This document shows, one piece after another, positions 32,811-41,508 of a stretch of DNA of 64,000 nucleotides; position 1 is the first letter of the stretch; each line of letters begins with the position of its first letter. The DNA comes from Pseudomonas poae. Lineage in GTDB: Bacteria > Pseudomonadota > Gammaproteobacteria > Pseudomonadales > Pseudomonadaceae. The notes under the pieces are model-generated. The model was not told the DNA's origin and did no database searches. It saw nothing but the letters and a program-made list of their open reading frames with translations. Location: NCBI GenBank assembly GCA_004000515.1, contig CP034537.1:3548001-3612000 (forward strand), written 5' to 3'. The position numbers and the translations under genes were made by a program.

Positions 32811-33328
32811 ACGTCCAGCGCGTGGTTGCAGTGCATCAGGGCATTCATCAGATGCTTGCGCACCATGCGCTCGGAAATTCCCAGGCGGCTGGCGATCTCG
32901 CTTTGACGCAGGCCTTCAAGGAAGTACAGCAGGAATGCCTGTCGCGCATTCCGGGCCAGGCCGTCGAGCACGAAGGCGATTTGCTCCAGTGCTTCGAGGG
33001 TGACCAGGATCTGTTCCGGCGACTGTTGGCACTGCTCCATCATCTCGATGGTCAGCGCCAATTCGCGCAGGTAGGTGTCTTCCAACTGGCGACGGCGCGC
33101 GCGGTCGATGATCAGGTGGCGTGCCGTGGTGGTCAGAAAGGCGCGGGGTTCGCGCATGCCGCCGAGCGCATCACGGGAAGCGAGGATTCTTACAAAGGTA
33201 TCGTGGGATAAATCCGCAGCGTTATGCGGGCACCCGAGCTTTTTTCGCAGCCAGCCGAACAGCCAGCCATGGTGCTCGGTGTAGAGCGCATGGACGGCCT
33301 GATTCAGGGGAAGTTCGCTGGCCGACAT
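32807..33328 (-). CDS. ECF sigma factor, FecI family
   Basis: 173 residues: region 2 ALYTEHHGWLFGWLRKKLGCPHNAADLSHDTFVRIL and region 4 LEALEQIAFVLDGLARNARQAFLLYFLEGLRQSEIASRLG with its helix-turn-helix. It directs transcription of the receptor operon on siderophore binding. It is first in the fecI-fecR-receptor order, preceded by a Fur-box-like site. Intact. Confidence 0.94.
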   Translation of the reverse strand: MSASELPLNQAVHALYTEHHGWLFGWLRKKLGCPHNAADLSHDTFVRILASRDALGGMREPRAFLTTTARHLIIDRARRRQLEDTYLRELALTIEMMEQCQQSPEQILVTLEALEQIAFVLDGLARNARQAFLLYFLEGLRQSEIASRLGISERMVRKHLMNALMHCNHALDV

Positions 33329-33343
33329 CAGAAGGTACGTCTG

Positions 33344-33363
33344 CGGATAAGAATTATTCGCAA
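33344..33363 (-). promoter_or_regulatory. candidate Fur box upstream of the FecI-type sigma gene
   Basis: The sequence CGGATAAGAATTATTCGCAA, 16 to 35 bp upstream of the sigma ATG, resembles the 19-bp Fur consensus of GATAAT repeats on either strand. Iron repression of fecI-type sigma genes is the established pattern. Matched by eye only. Confidence 0.5.
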
Positions 33364-33481
33364 GATTAGCGGTGTGCCATCAGCGAAAGCAAGCGCGGCC
33401 AGTACCGAGCGTTGTATTTATGCGCAGAAGGCTGATAAACAGGCTGTCTGTCTTTTAGGCCGATACCCGGTGTAATCAATC

Positions 33482-34405
33482 ATGAAGCGCCATTTCGAAG
33501 ATTTGCAGCTGGGCAGCATCGAGCTGTTCTGCCTCGCTGCCGAGGCCAGCAGTTTCACCGCCGCCGCGCAAACCGCCGGCGTTACACCGGCGGCAGTGAG
33601 CCGCAGCATCTCGCGCCTGGAAGAGCGTCTGGGTTCGCGCCTGTTTGTGCGCACCACCCGTAGCATCCGGCTGACCGACAGTGGCCGGACGTTTTTCGAG
33701 CAATGCCGCCAAGCGCTTACCCAACTGGTGGAAGCGCAACAGGAAGTGATGGGCGCACAGACCGTGCCCTCCGGCCTGTTGCGCATCAGCATTCCGACGA
33801 CATATGCCCACCATCGTCTGCTGCCGCTGCTGCCAAGGTTTCGCGAGCTGTACCCGCAGGTCACCGTGGACATCCACATCAGCAATCGCAATATCGACTT
33901 CGTCGCCGAAGGCTACGACCTGGCCATCCGCGTGCGCGCCCAGCCGGACTCCTCACTGATCGCACGGCTGCTGGAGGACGGTGAACTGGTGGTGGTCGCG
34001 GCGCCGTCCTACCTGCAACGCGCCGGTATCCCGCAAACACTGGAGGATCTGCCTGGGTTTGAGTGCATTCAATACGAACTACCAAGCGACGGTCGGCGCA
34101 TCCCCTGGTTATTCCAAGTAGACGGCACGGCGCGGGAGTTCGCAGGGGCGGCGGGGTACAGCTGTTCCGACGATGTGTTGGGTGGCGTAACCCTGGCCAA
34201 GCATGGGGCGGGGTTGTTCCAGACGTACAAATTCATCGTCGAGCGGGAGCTGGCAGACGGCAGCCTGGTGGAAGTGTTGAAACCGTTTGGCGGAAGGTCG
34301 CGCCCGTTTACATTGCTGTATCCCCACGGGCGGTATGTGCCCCATCGGGTGCGGGCGTTTGTGGATTTTCTGCTGGCGTGTCGTGACGAATGGGCGGGGC
34401 GATAG
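33482..34405 (+). CDS. LysR-family transcriptional regulator
   Basis: 307 residues, intact. N-terminal helix-turn-helix LQLGSIELFCLAAEASSFTAAAQTAGVTPAAVSRSISRLEE, then the CrgA/AaeR-like effector domain (GLLRISIPTTYAHHRLLPLLPRF; NIDFVAEGYDLAIRVR). It is divergent from the iron-signalling operon and its 3' end runs into the convergent TetR gene. The target is unclear. Confidence 0.92.
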   Translation: MKRHFEDLQLGSIELFCLAAEASSFTAAAQTAGVTPAAVSRSISRLEERLGSRLFVRTTRSIRLTDSGRTFFEQCRQALTQLVEAQQEVMGAQTVPSGLLRISIPTTYAHHRLLPLLPRFRELYPQVTVDIHISNRNIDFVAEGYDLAIRVRAQPDSSLIARLLEDGELVVVAAPSYLQRAGIPQTLEDLPGFECIQYELPSDGRRIPWLFQVDGTAREFAGAAGYSCSDDVLGGVTLAKHGAGLFQTYKFIVERELADGSLVEVLKPFGGRSRPFTLLYPHGRYVPHRVRAFVDFLLACRDEWAGR

Positions 34406-35011
34406 ACGCTGCGGCGTCCCATGTCATCAACAACCCCGTGATCGCCGCATCGATGGTTGCGTGCGGCACGTTATCCCGCGCCAGGATCGAAACGCCCTGC
34501 AGGAAACTGTCAAATACCGTCGCCATGACGGCCGGGATGGTCGTGTCTGGCAACTGCCCGGCCTGCACCGCGCGTTTCACACACGCTACGATTCCGGCCC
34601 GGGTGCGCAGGCGTGATTGGTTAACGCATCCGCTACGCGCGCATTCTCCGGGCTCGGCGCGCTCATCACGCCGAGGGCCACCATGCAGCCCTTGGGATGC
34701 CCGTCTTCACACTGCATGCGTGCTGACTGGCGCAACGCGGTTTCGATGGCCTGGCGCGGTGGCAGGGTTTCCTCCCACAGGCATTCGGTGACTTGGGCGT
34801 AGGTCGCCAGGTAGCGTTGCACGCACTCATCGAACAGCGCCTCCTTGGACCCGAACGCGGCGTAAAAACTTGGCGCGGAGATGCCACCACCCAGGCCGGC
34901 CTTGAGCTGGGCCAGGGATGTGGCGTCGTAGCCGTGCTGCCAGAACAAGTGCAAGGCCTGGTCTACGGCCTGGTCGCGGTCGAAATTACGGGGGCGGCCC
35001 ATTTGTGCCAT
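34308..35011 (-). CDS. TetR-family transcriptional regulator (frameshifted)
   Basis: The DNA-binding part is clear: MGRPRNFDRDQAVDQALHLFWQHGYDATSLAQLKAGLG with SAPSFYAAFGSKEALFDEC. The frame breaks near 34618 after VADALTN; the C-terminal ligand domain continues as RTRAGIVACVKRAVQAGQLPDTT. The open frame then overruns the usual TetR length and overlaps the LysR 3' end by about 98 bp, so the true stop may lie near 34390 if another base is wrong. It is divergent from an MFS exporter with mirrored operators, so it is probably its repressor. Confidence 0.82.
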
Positions 35012-35036
35012 GTCGTGTTTCCTGTTGGAAGTCGAG

Positions 35037-35112
35037 TTAAATACTAGTCGATACATAAGTCGTTGACAACGTGCTGCGGGCGCCCGCAACATCTGTATCG
35101 ATCAGTATTTAA
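35037..35112. promoter_or_regulatory. mirrored TetR operators between tetR and MFS genes
   Basis: TTAAATACTAGTCGATACA (35037-35055) is almost the exact reverse complement of TGTATCGATCAGTATTTAA (35094-35112), two arms 38 bp apart in the 121-bp divergent promoter. This fits a repressor binding both promoters. Confidence 0.72.
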
Positions 35113-35132
35113 ATTCGCTCAAGGAGTTTCCC

Positions 35133-36350
35133 GTGACACCTTCACTCAGCTTATCGGCGTCATCCGACCGCCTGCCCATTGGCGCGTTGCTCGCCCTGGC
35201 CATGACCGGCTTCATCTGCATCGTCACCGAAACCCTGCCCGCCGGCCTGCTGCCGTTGATCAGCGAAGGCCTGGCGATTTCGCCGTCGATGGCTGGGCAG
35301 ATGGTCACCGCCTATGCGCTGGGTTCGGTACTGGCGGTGATCCCCATGACCATCGCGACCCGTGGCTGGCGTCGGCGCAATGTGCTGTTGCTGACTATCG
35401 TTGGTTTCCTGCTGTTCAACTCCATCACCGCGCTGTCGTCGCACTACGGCGTGACCTTGGTGGCGCGGTTCTTTGCCGGCGTCGCGGCGGGGTTGGCCTG
35501 GAGCCTGTTGGCCGGGTACGCCCGGCGCATGGTCGCGTCGCATCAACAGGGCAGGGCGCTGGCGTTGGCGATGGTGGGCACGCCGATTGCGCTGTCGTTG
35601 GGTGTGCCGCTGGGCACGTGGCTGGGTGGCTTGGTGGGGTGGCGCACCACGTTTGGCCTGATGTCGGCGCTGACGGTGGTGCTGATTGTATGGGTGTTGG
35701 TGAAGGTCCCGGACTATCCGCCACAAGCGGCGCACCAGCGGTCGTCGTTGGGAGAGGTGCTGACCACACCGGGTGTGCGGCCGGTGCTGGCCGTGGTGAT
35801 CACCTGGATGCTGGCGCACAACATTCTCTACACCTACATCGCCCCGTTCGTGGCGCCTGCGGGGTTGGCGGATCGGGTTGACCTGGTGCTGTTGGTGTTC
35901 GGCATTGCCGCTTTGGCAGGGATTTGGCTGACGGCCAAATTGGTCGAGCCACTGCTGCGCAAAACCGTACTGGTGAGCCTGGCAACCTTTGCGCTGGTCA
36001 GTGTGGTGTTCGGTTTGCTGGGCGATCAACCCCAGGTGATTTACCTCGGCGTGGCGGTCTGGGGCCTGAGCTTCGGTGGTGCCGCGACCTTGCTGCAAAC
36101 CGCACTGGCTGACGCGGCAGGCGATGGCGCAGACGTGGCGTTGTCGCTGAATGTGGTGGCGTGGAACAGCGCAATCGCCTGCAGCGGCGTGGTCGGCGCA
36201 GTGTTGCTGGATACCTGGGGCGTGGCGTCATTTTCCTGGGCGATGGTGGTGTTGATCGGTGTGTCGTTTGCGATTGCCTGGGGCGCACGTGGGCATGGCT
36301 TTAAACCCGGCGCGCGCAGTGCGGAAAGTCCTGCAGCGGTCGGGCACTAA
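35133..36350 (+). CDS. MFS transporter, DHA1 family (sugar/drug efflux type)
   Basis: 405 residues with 12 predicted membrane segments, similar to SotB/YdhP-type exporters. The start reads LPIGALLALAMTGFICIVTETLPAGLLPLISEGL, and the A-motif region is GWRRRNVLL. The frame is intact. It is divergent from and probably repressed by the TetR-type gene, so induction by a toxic compound is likely. Confidence 0.9.
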   Translation: MTPSLSLSASSDRLPIGALLALAMTGFICIVTETLPAGLLPLISEGLAISPSMAGQMVTAYALGSVLAVIPMTIATRGWRRRNVLLLTIVGFLLFNSITALSSHYGVTLVARFFAGVAAGLAWSLLAGYARRMVASHQQGRALALAMVGTPIALSLGVPLGTWLGGLVGWRTTFGLMSALTVVLIVWVLVKVPDYPPQAAHQRSSLGEVLTTPGVRPVLAVVITWMLAHNILYTYIAPFVAPAGLADRVDLVLLVFGIAALAGIWLTAKLVEPLLRKTVLVSLATFALVSVVFGLLGDQPQVIYLGVAVWGLSFGGAATLLQTALADAAGDGADVALSLNVVAWNSAIACSGVVGAVLLDTWGVASFSWAMVVLIGVSFAIAWGARGHGFKPGARSAESPAAVGH

Positions 36351-36393
36351 TCTTACATTGGCCTGTCAATAAATCCTGCAATATCATCCACTT

Positions 36394-36412
36394 GGCTCCG
36401 CACGGCGGAGCC
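36394..36412. other. perfect hairpin ahead of the endonuclease gene
   Basis: GGCTCCGC-ACG-GCGGAGCC forms an 8-bp perfect stem 33 bp upstream of the endonuclease ATG and 44 bp after the MFS stop. There is no T run. It may be a leader hairpin or a terminator remnant. Confidence 0.45.
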
Positions 36413-36444
36413 TGCCGCTTTACTCCCTTTCGAAGATTTAATGC

Positions 36445-37236
36445 ATGCGCCTTCGCAACATTGCAGTGGGGCTGTCCGCCCTTGTTTTGCTCTCCACCGG
36501 GGTCAGCGCCCGCAGCCTGCCCGACCTTTATTCCACGCAGGAAAAGCGACTGTCGTTCGACGCCTGTGCCGACTTGTTTCCCGCCGCGACCCCCATCAAC
36601 ACCGCCACCGTGCCGGCGAATATGAAACCCCTGGCCCTGTGTTCCGATCATTTTGCGGTGCTCTATTCGCAAACCAGCAAGACCCCGCTGGTGGTGGTCG
36701 AACGCTTGAACGCCGCGCAGTTGAAAGACGCCAAGGGCGAGGAACGTACCAACCAGTTCTACGCCGACCCGCGCATCCCCAAGGGCGGGCGCGCCGAGTT
36801 GAGCGACTACCGCGCCCAGCACATGGACCGTGGCCACCAATCCCCGGCCGCTGACGCGCCGAATGCCAATGCCATGGCCCAGTCGTTTGCGCTGTCGAAC
36901 ATGGTGCCGCAAGACCCCAAGAACAACCGCAAGATCTGGAGCAAGGTCGAGGCCGACGTGCGCAAGTTCGCCGTGCGTGCCGGCGGCGATGTGTATGTGT
37001 TTACCGGGCCGTTGTTCGACACTGGCTACAGCACCATTGGCGACAACAAGGTCTGGGTGCCGACGCGCCTGTTCAAGCTGGTGTATGACGCCTCGTCCAA
37101 ACGTGCCTGGGCCTATGTGCTGCCCAATGCCGAAACGCGTATCCAGAAACCGATGGACTACGACACCTTTGTGAAAAGCACCGGCCTGAAACTGCTGGGC
37201 AACCTTCCCGTGTCGGGCTCGGTAGGGCGCGGCTGA
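36445..37236 (+). CDS. exported DNA/RNA non-specific endonuclease
   Basis: 263 residues with a signal peptide (MRLRNIAVGLSALVLLSTGVSA). The beta-beta-alpha-metal NUC domain has the catalytic motif MDRGHQSPAADAPNANAMAQ (DRGH His) and the metal-binding Asn in SNMVPQDPKNNRKIW. The length is typical of EndA/NucM-like secreted nucleases. Probable role is extracellular nucleic-acid degradation for nutrient supply. Intact. Confidence 0.93.
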   Translation: MRLRNIAVGLSALVLLSTGVSARSLPDLYSTQEKRLSFDACADLFPAATPINTATVPANMKPLALCSDHFAVLYSQTSKTPLVVVERLNAAQLKDAKGEERTNQFYADPRIPKGGRAELSDYRAQHMDRGHQSPAADAPNANAMAQSFALSNMVPQDPKNNRKIWSKVEADVRKFAVRAGGDVYVFTGPLFDTGYSTIGDNKVWVPTRLFKLVYDASSKRAWAYVLPNAETRIQKPMDYDTFVKSTGLKLLGNLPVSGSVGRG

Positions 37237-37239
37237 TCG

Positions 37240-37419
37240 CTACTTGGTCTTTTTCAGCGCCTTCAATCGTTGCGTGGCGCGTTGCACGGCGGCCATCTTT
37301 TCGGGGCGCTTCATGCGTTTCCATTTGCGGATGTCGTCCTTGCTGCGCCCGCAGCTCACGCAAAGGTCGCCGCTGAGCTGGCAGATGGAAATGCACGGGT
37401 TTTCGATGTCTTTGGCCAA
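37240..37419 (-). CDS. DUF1289 family protein
   Basis: 59 residues: AKDIENPCISICQLSGDLCVSCGRSKDDIRKW, with the Cys pattern of the small DUF1289 family (putative Fe-S or zinc protein), ending in KKTK. I favour a TTG start at 37419 preceded by AGGTGA; an upstream in-frame start at 37470 would overlap the exporter gene. Confidence 0.8.
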   Translation of the reverse strand: MAKDIENPCISICQLSGDLCVSCGRSKDDIRKWKRMKRPEKMAAVQRATQRLKALKKTK

Positions 37420-37450
37420 GGGGTCACCTGGGTAGGGGAGTAAGCGGCTG

Positions 37451-38356
37451 TTACGCCGCACGGAACTCAACGGTGAGGTGGCTCACTTCATGGACGGGCT
37501 TGAGGCGTTCGCGAATGCGCTCGGCGTCCGTCGTCGCGCCACCGATCACGCTCACAATGGCTGCATGCGCATCGGGTCCTACGCGCCAGACGTGCAGGTC
37601 GGTGATCGTTGCATCGCCGGGTTGCTCCACCAACTCTCGGATCTCTTCGGCGACGTGTGCGTCGGTCTGGTCCAGCAGCACGCCGGCGGTGGTGCCCATC
37701 AGCGTCCAGGCCCAGCGCGCGATCACAATGGCGCCGACAATGCCCATCACGGGGTCCAACCACACCCAACCCAAGTAACGTCCTGCCAGCAATGCGGCGA
37801 TAGCCAGCACTGAGGTCAAGGCATCGGCGATGACATGAACGTAGGCGGACTTGAAATTGTTGTCGTGGCCGTGATGGGCATGGCCGTGGTCGTGATCATG
37901 GCCTTGACCCTGGCCGAGCAGTAGCGCGCTGACAACGTTCACACCCAGGCCCACCACCGCGATCAACGTGGCTGTGCCGAACTGCACGTCGGTAGGAGTG
38001 AACAGGCGCATCACCGACTCGACACCAATGCCCAAGGACACCAGCGCCAGGATCAGCGCCGAGGCGAAGCCGCCCAAATCACCCACCTTGCCGGTGCCGA
38101 AACTGTAGCGCGGGTTGTTTGCATGGCGTTTGGCATAGGCGTATGCCGCCGCGGCAATGCCCAGGGCCACCACATGGGTGCCCATGTGAAAGCCGTCGGC
38201 GAGCAGGGCCATGGAACCGGTGAGGGCCCCGGTGACGATCTCCGCGACCATCATGACCACGGTGAGCATCACCACCCAGAGGGTGCGCTTGGCATTCTCT
38301 TCGTGGGCGGCGCCGAGAAACACGTGTTCGTGTGTGTGGCTGTTCAGGGCGATCAT
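37451..38356 (-). CDS. dmeF: cation diffusion facilitator metal exporter (DmeF/CzcD-like)
   Basis: 301 residues with six membrane segments and the zinc/cobalt-site motifs LLADGFHMGTHV (HxxxD type) and YVHVIADALTSVLAI. A His-rich cytoplasmic loop (GHDHDHGHAHHGHD) lies between helices 4 and 5. It overlaps by 4 bp the gene of a CsoR/RcnR-type repressor, the standard dmeR-dmeF arrangement for Co/Ni export. The gene name is by family analogy. Intact. Confidence 0.87.
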   Translation of the reverse strand: MIALNSHTHEHVFLGAAHEENAKRTLWVVMLTVVMMVAEIVTGALTGSMALLADGFHMGTHVVALGIAAAAYAYAKRHANNPRYSFGTGKVGDLGGFASALILALVSLGIGVESVMRLFTPTDVQFGTATLIAVVGLGVNVVSALLLGQGQGHDHDHGHAHHGHDNNFKSAYVHVIADALTSVLAIAALLAGRYLGWVWLDPVMGIVGAIVIARWAWTLMGTTAGVLLDQTDAHVAEEIRELVEQPGDATITDLHVWRVGPDAHAAIVSVIGGATTDAERIRERLKPVHEVSHLTVEFRAA

Positions 38357-38628
38357 TTGGAGTACCTGCGGATGGCTTCCAGCAGTTCTTCAACACCTTG
38401 GCTACGTTGCTCGGCGTTGAGGGAAGGGTCGGCCACGTGAGCCCTGGCATGGTCTTCGATGATCTCTTCCATCAAACCGTTGATGGCGCCGCGCGTGGCG
38501 GCCACCAGGTGCAGGGTCTTGGCGCAGTCGGCGTCGGCTTCCAGTTCGCGTTCGAGGGCCTGGATCTGTCCGGCGATGCGTTTGACGCGCTTGATCAGGT
38601 TGTCTTTGTTTGTGGCTACGTGACCCAT
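38353..38628 (-). CDS. dmeR: CsoR/RcnR-family metal-sensing repressor (DmeR-like)
   Basis: 91 residues, all-helical CsoR/RcnR/FrmR family. MGHVATNKDNLIKRVKRIAGQIQALERE includes the His near the N-terminus that sets RcnR-type Co/Ni ligands (His3), with later DADCAKTLHLVAATRGAINGLM (Cys35, His60-like positions). It is followed by the exporter with a 4-bp overlap. FrmR (formaldehyde sensing) is an alternative but does not fit the neighbour. Confidence 0.88.
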   Translation of the reverse strand: MGHVATNKDNLIKRVKRIAGQIQALERELEADADCAKTLHLVAATRGAINGLMEEIIEDHARAHVADPSLNAEQRSQGVEELLEAIRRYSK

Positions 38629-38679
38629 GTGTATACCCCCCTACCTATAGTGGGGCGGATCATTGCATACCCCTCCCCC
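38629..38679. promoter_or_regulatory. C/G-tract operator region upstream of dmeR
   Basis: The 51-bp gap contains GTATACCCCCCTACCTATAGTGGGG and TACCCCTCCCCCCTATA. Long C tracts flanked by TA steps are the known feature of RcnR/CsoR-type sites. Two tandem sites are likely. Confidence 0.6.
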
Positions 38680-39911
38680 CTATAACAAGGGGGGCTTTTC
38701 TGGCTGATCCAATTGGCGTCTGAGGGTATAGAGCGCCACGCCTACGGCGAGGATGCCCGCCACTGCGCCGACCACCAGCGCCCAGCGCGGGCCCAGGTGG
38801 TCGGCAACCCAGCCGACGATGGGCGCACCGATGGGCGTGCCCCCAAGGCCACGCCGACGCGCAGGGCAATCACCCGGCCGCGCATGGCGGGCTCGGTGCT
38901 GAGTTGCATCAGGCTGTTGGTGGTGTTGCTGAACGTCATGGCGCCCACGCCGATGATCACCAGCGCGACTGCGAACAACCCGTAGTTCGGCGCCAGGGCG
39001 GCCAGGGTGCAGCCGACGCCGAAGATGGCGGCGCCGTTGAGCAGCGACTTGAACTGCGGCCGCTCGCGCCCCGCGGCCAGCAGGGCACCGGCGATGGTGC
39101 CGATGGCCAGGGTCGAGGTCAGCAGGCCGTAGCCACGGGCGTCGGTGTGGAACACGGTGACGGCCATGGTCGAGATGAAAATCGGGAAGTTCATGCCGAA
39201 GGTGCCGATCAGAAACAGCATCAGCAGGATCGCCTTCAAGTCTGGCCGCGCCCACACGTAACGCAACCCCTCGGTCAGGCTGCCCTTGGTGCGCAAGGCG
39301 CGCACCTTGGTGTGTTGGCCGGATACCCGCAGGAAAAACAACGAGACCAGCACCGCAAAAAAGCTGCTGCCATTGAGCAGGAACGCCCAGCCGGTGCCCA
39401 CCGATGCGATGGTCAGGCCCGCCACCGCCGGGCCGATCATGCGCGCCATATTGAACGAGGTGGAGTTGAGCGCGATGGCGTTTGACAAGTCCTTCTCGCC
39501 CACCAGTTCCGCGACGAAAATCTGCCGCACCGGCGCATCGAACGCCGAGGCGCAGCCGGACAAAAACGCAAACACATACACCTGCCACAGCTGCACGATG
39601 CCGGTAACGGTGAGCACACCCAGGGTCAGTGCCAGCACGCCCATCGTCGCCTGGGTCGCGATCAGCAATTTGCGTTGGTCGTAGTGATCGGCGGCGAAAC
39701 CGGTCCAGGGCAGCAACAGCAATTGCGGCCCGAACTGCAGCGACATGACGATGCCGACCGCCGCAGCGTTGTGCGGGGTGAGTTGGGTGAGCACCAGCCA
39801 GTCCTGCGCGGTGCGTTGCATCCAGGTGCCAATGTTGGACACCAGCGCCCCGGCGGCCCAGATACGGTAGTTGGTGCTGCGCAGGGAGCGGAAGGTGCCG
39901 AGCAAACGCAT
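38680..39911 (-). CDS. MFS exporter (DHA3/EntS-like; frameshifted)
   Basis: About 410 residues with 12 membrane segments, of the enterobactin-exporter-like group: FRSLRSTNYRIWAAGALVSNIGTWMQRTAQDWLVL, then FDAPVRQIFVAELVGEKDLSNAIALNS. The frame breaks at the C run 38840-38844; one added base gives the normal end GTPIGAPIVGWVADHLGPRWA ... LDQPEKPPLL. The substrate is unknown. Confidence 0.86.
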
Positions 39912-39993
39912 GAATACTCCTTAGATAAGCCGCCCCTGGGTTTATACTCGCCCCCTCGCAATCCTCCACATTCAAACGAACCGGGATACCCCC

Positions 39994-41203
39994 ATGAGTA
40001 CCTCTCTTCCTCTCGCTCCCGCGCGCAAGCCCGTTGCGCCGCTGGTGGCCTTTATCATCCTGGTGCTTGGCGCCTTGTTCCTGCAAAACAGCGTCGGTTC
40101 CTCCCAGGTGTTGTTGCTGGTGGTCGGTGCTGCACTGGGCCTGACCCTCTACCACGCGGCCTTTGGTTTTACGTCGGCCTGGCGCGTGTTCATCAATGAG
40201 CGTCGTGGCGCGGGTTTGCGTGCGCAGATGGTGATGCTGGCGCTGGCGGTGCTGTTGTTTTTCCCGGCACTGGGGGCGGGCAGCTTGTTTGGGCAGCCGG
40301 TGGTCGGGCTGGTGGCGCCGGCTGGGGTGTCGGTGGTGTTCGGGGCGTTTATCTTCGGCATCGGCATGCAACTGGGCGGCGGCTGTGCGTCGGGCACCTT
40401 GTTCACCGTGGGCGGCGGTAATGCGCGCATGCTGGTGACGCTGTTCTTTTCATCTGCGGTTCGTTGATCGCCACACACCACGTGGATTGGTGGTTTGCGC
40501 TGCCGTCGTTTCCGGCAGTGTCCATCGTCAAGAGCTTCGGCGTAGCGCCGGCCATGGGCTTGAGCCTGACAGTATTCGCGTTGATCGCCTGGGTGACGGT
40601 GCGCCTGGAAAAGGCCGCCACGGTCGACTTGAAGAAGGCGTGACCAGCGAGCACACCGGCCTGCGCCGCTTCCTGCGCGGGCCTTGGCCACTGCTGTGGG
40701 GCGCGATTGGCCTGGCCTTGCTCAACTACGCCACGCTGGCATTGGCCGGTCGCCCATGGGGCATTACCTCGGCGTTCGCGCTGTGGGGCGCCAAGGTAGC
40801 CAGCGGCTTGGGTGTGGACGTGGCCAGTTGGGCGTTCTGGCAGATGCCGGGCAACGCCAAGGCCTTGGCTGCGCCGGTGTGGGAAGACATCACCAGCGTC
40901 ATGGACATCGGCATCGTCCTCGGCGCGCTGTTGGCCGCAGGCCTGGCGGGGCGCTTTGCCCCCAGCCTGAAAATCCCCGCGCGCTCGCTGGTGGCGGCGG
41001 TGATCGGCGGCCTGCTACTCGGCTACGGTTCGCGCCTGGCGTACGGCTGCAACATCGGTGCGTATTTCAGCGGCATCGCCTCGGGCAGCCTGCATGGCTG
41101 GGTGTGGCTGGTGGCGGCGTTTATCGGCAATAGCGTGGGTGTGCGGTTGCGACCGTTGTTCTTTGAGGGGGAGCGGCGGCAGGTCGGTTTGACCGGCTGC
41201 TGA
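39994..41203 (+). CDS. YeeE/YedE family (DUF395) membrane transporter (two frameshifts)
   Basis: About 403 residues in two homologous membrane halves. The conserved Cys motifs are FGIGMQLGGGCASGTLFTVGGGN in the first half and GYGSRLAYGCNIGAYFSGIASGS in the second, as in thiosulfate/sulfur-compound transporters of the TsuA type. Frame breaks lie at the T run 40447-40450 and near 40634-40639. The combination of both halves in one gene is normal for the family. Confidence 0.86.
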
Positions 41204-41210
41204 ATACGCC

Positions 41211-41371
41211 TCAGCTCTCGGCAGGCGGTACCGGGGTTTCAGAGGCCTCAGCTTCAAGTTTCAACCGGTCCGCTTTGCTGATGTACCTGTCCTTGGATTT
41301 AGGCGCCAATTTGGCGCTGGCCTTTTGGCTTTGGCCTTGAAGAGCTGCTGCAGTTTCTTTTGGCGGTTCAT
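41211..41371 (-). CDS. DUF2986 small protein (frameshifted)
   Basis: From the ATG at 41371 the frame reads MNRQKKLQQLFKAKAK and then breaks at a T run 41323-41326. Adding one base gives KASAKLAPKSKDRYISKADR and an acidic end ETPVPPAES, matching the short DUF2986 family of Lys-rich proteins. About 53 residues. Its stop is 8 bp from the convergent transporter stop. Confidence 0.75.
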
Positions 41372-41508
41372 GTGGTTTTACCGGGGTTGTGAAGGCCGCG
41401 ATGATACCAGCTTGAGCAACTGCCGCTGTTGCCTGGGTCGCTTTTTAGCGTGGATCTGTGCATTGAATGCGCGTTGGTTTTGCCAATTGCGTTGGGTAGC
41501 CTGTTCTT

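Noticed and set aside
36394..36412. Riboswitch or terminator at the hairpin before the endonuclease gene
   Set aside because: It is a single stem without a T run or alternative pairing; listed only as a hairpin.
38680..40371. 563-codon minus-strand open frame across the MFS start and into the YeeE gene
   Set aside because: Only its last part coincides with the true MFS frame after a frameshift; the rest is antisense to the YeeE/YedE gene and rich in His/Arg/Gln without a domain.
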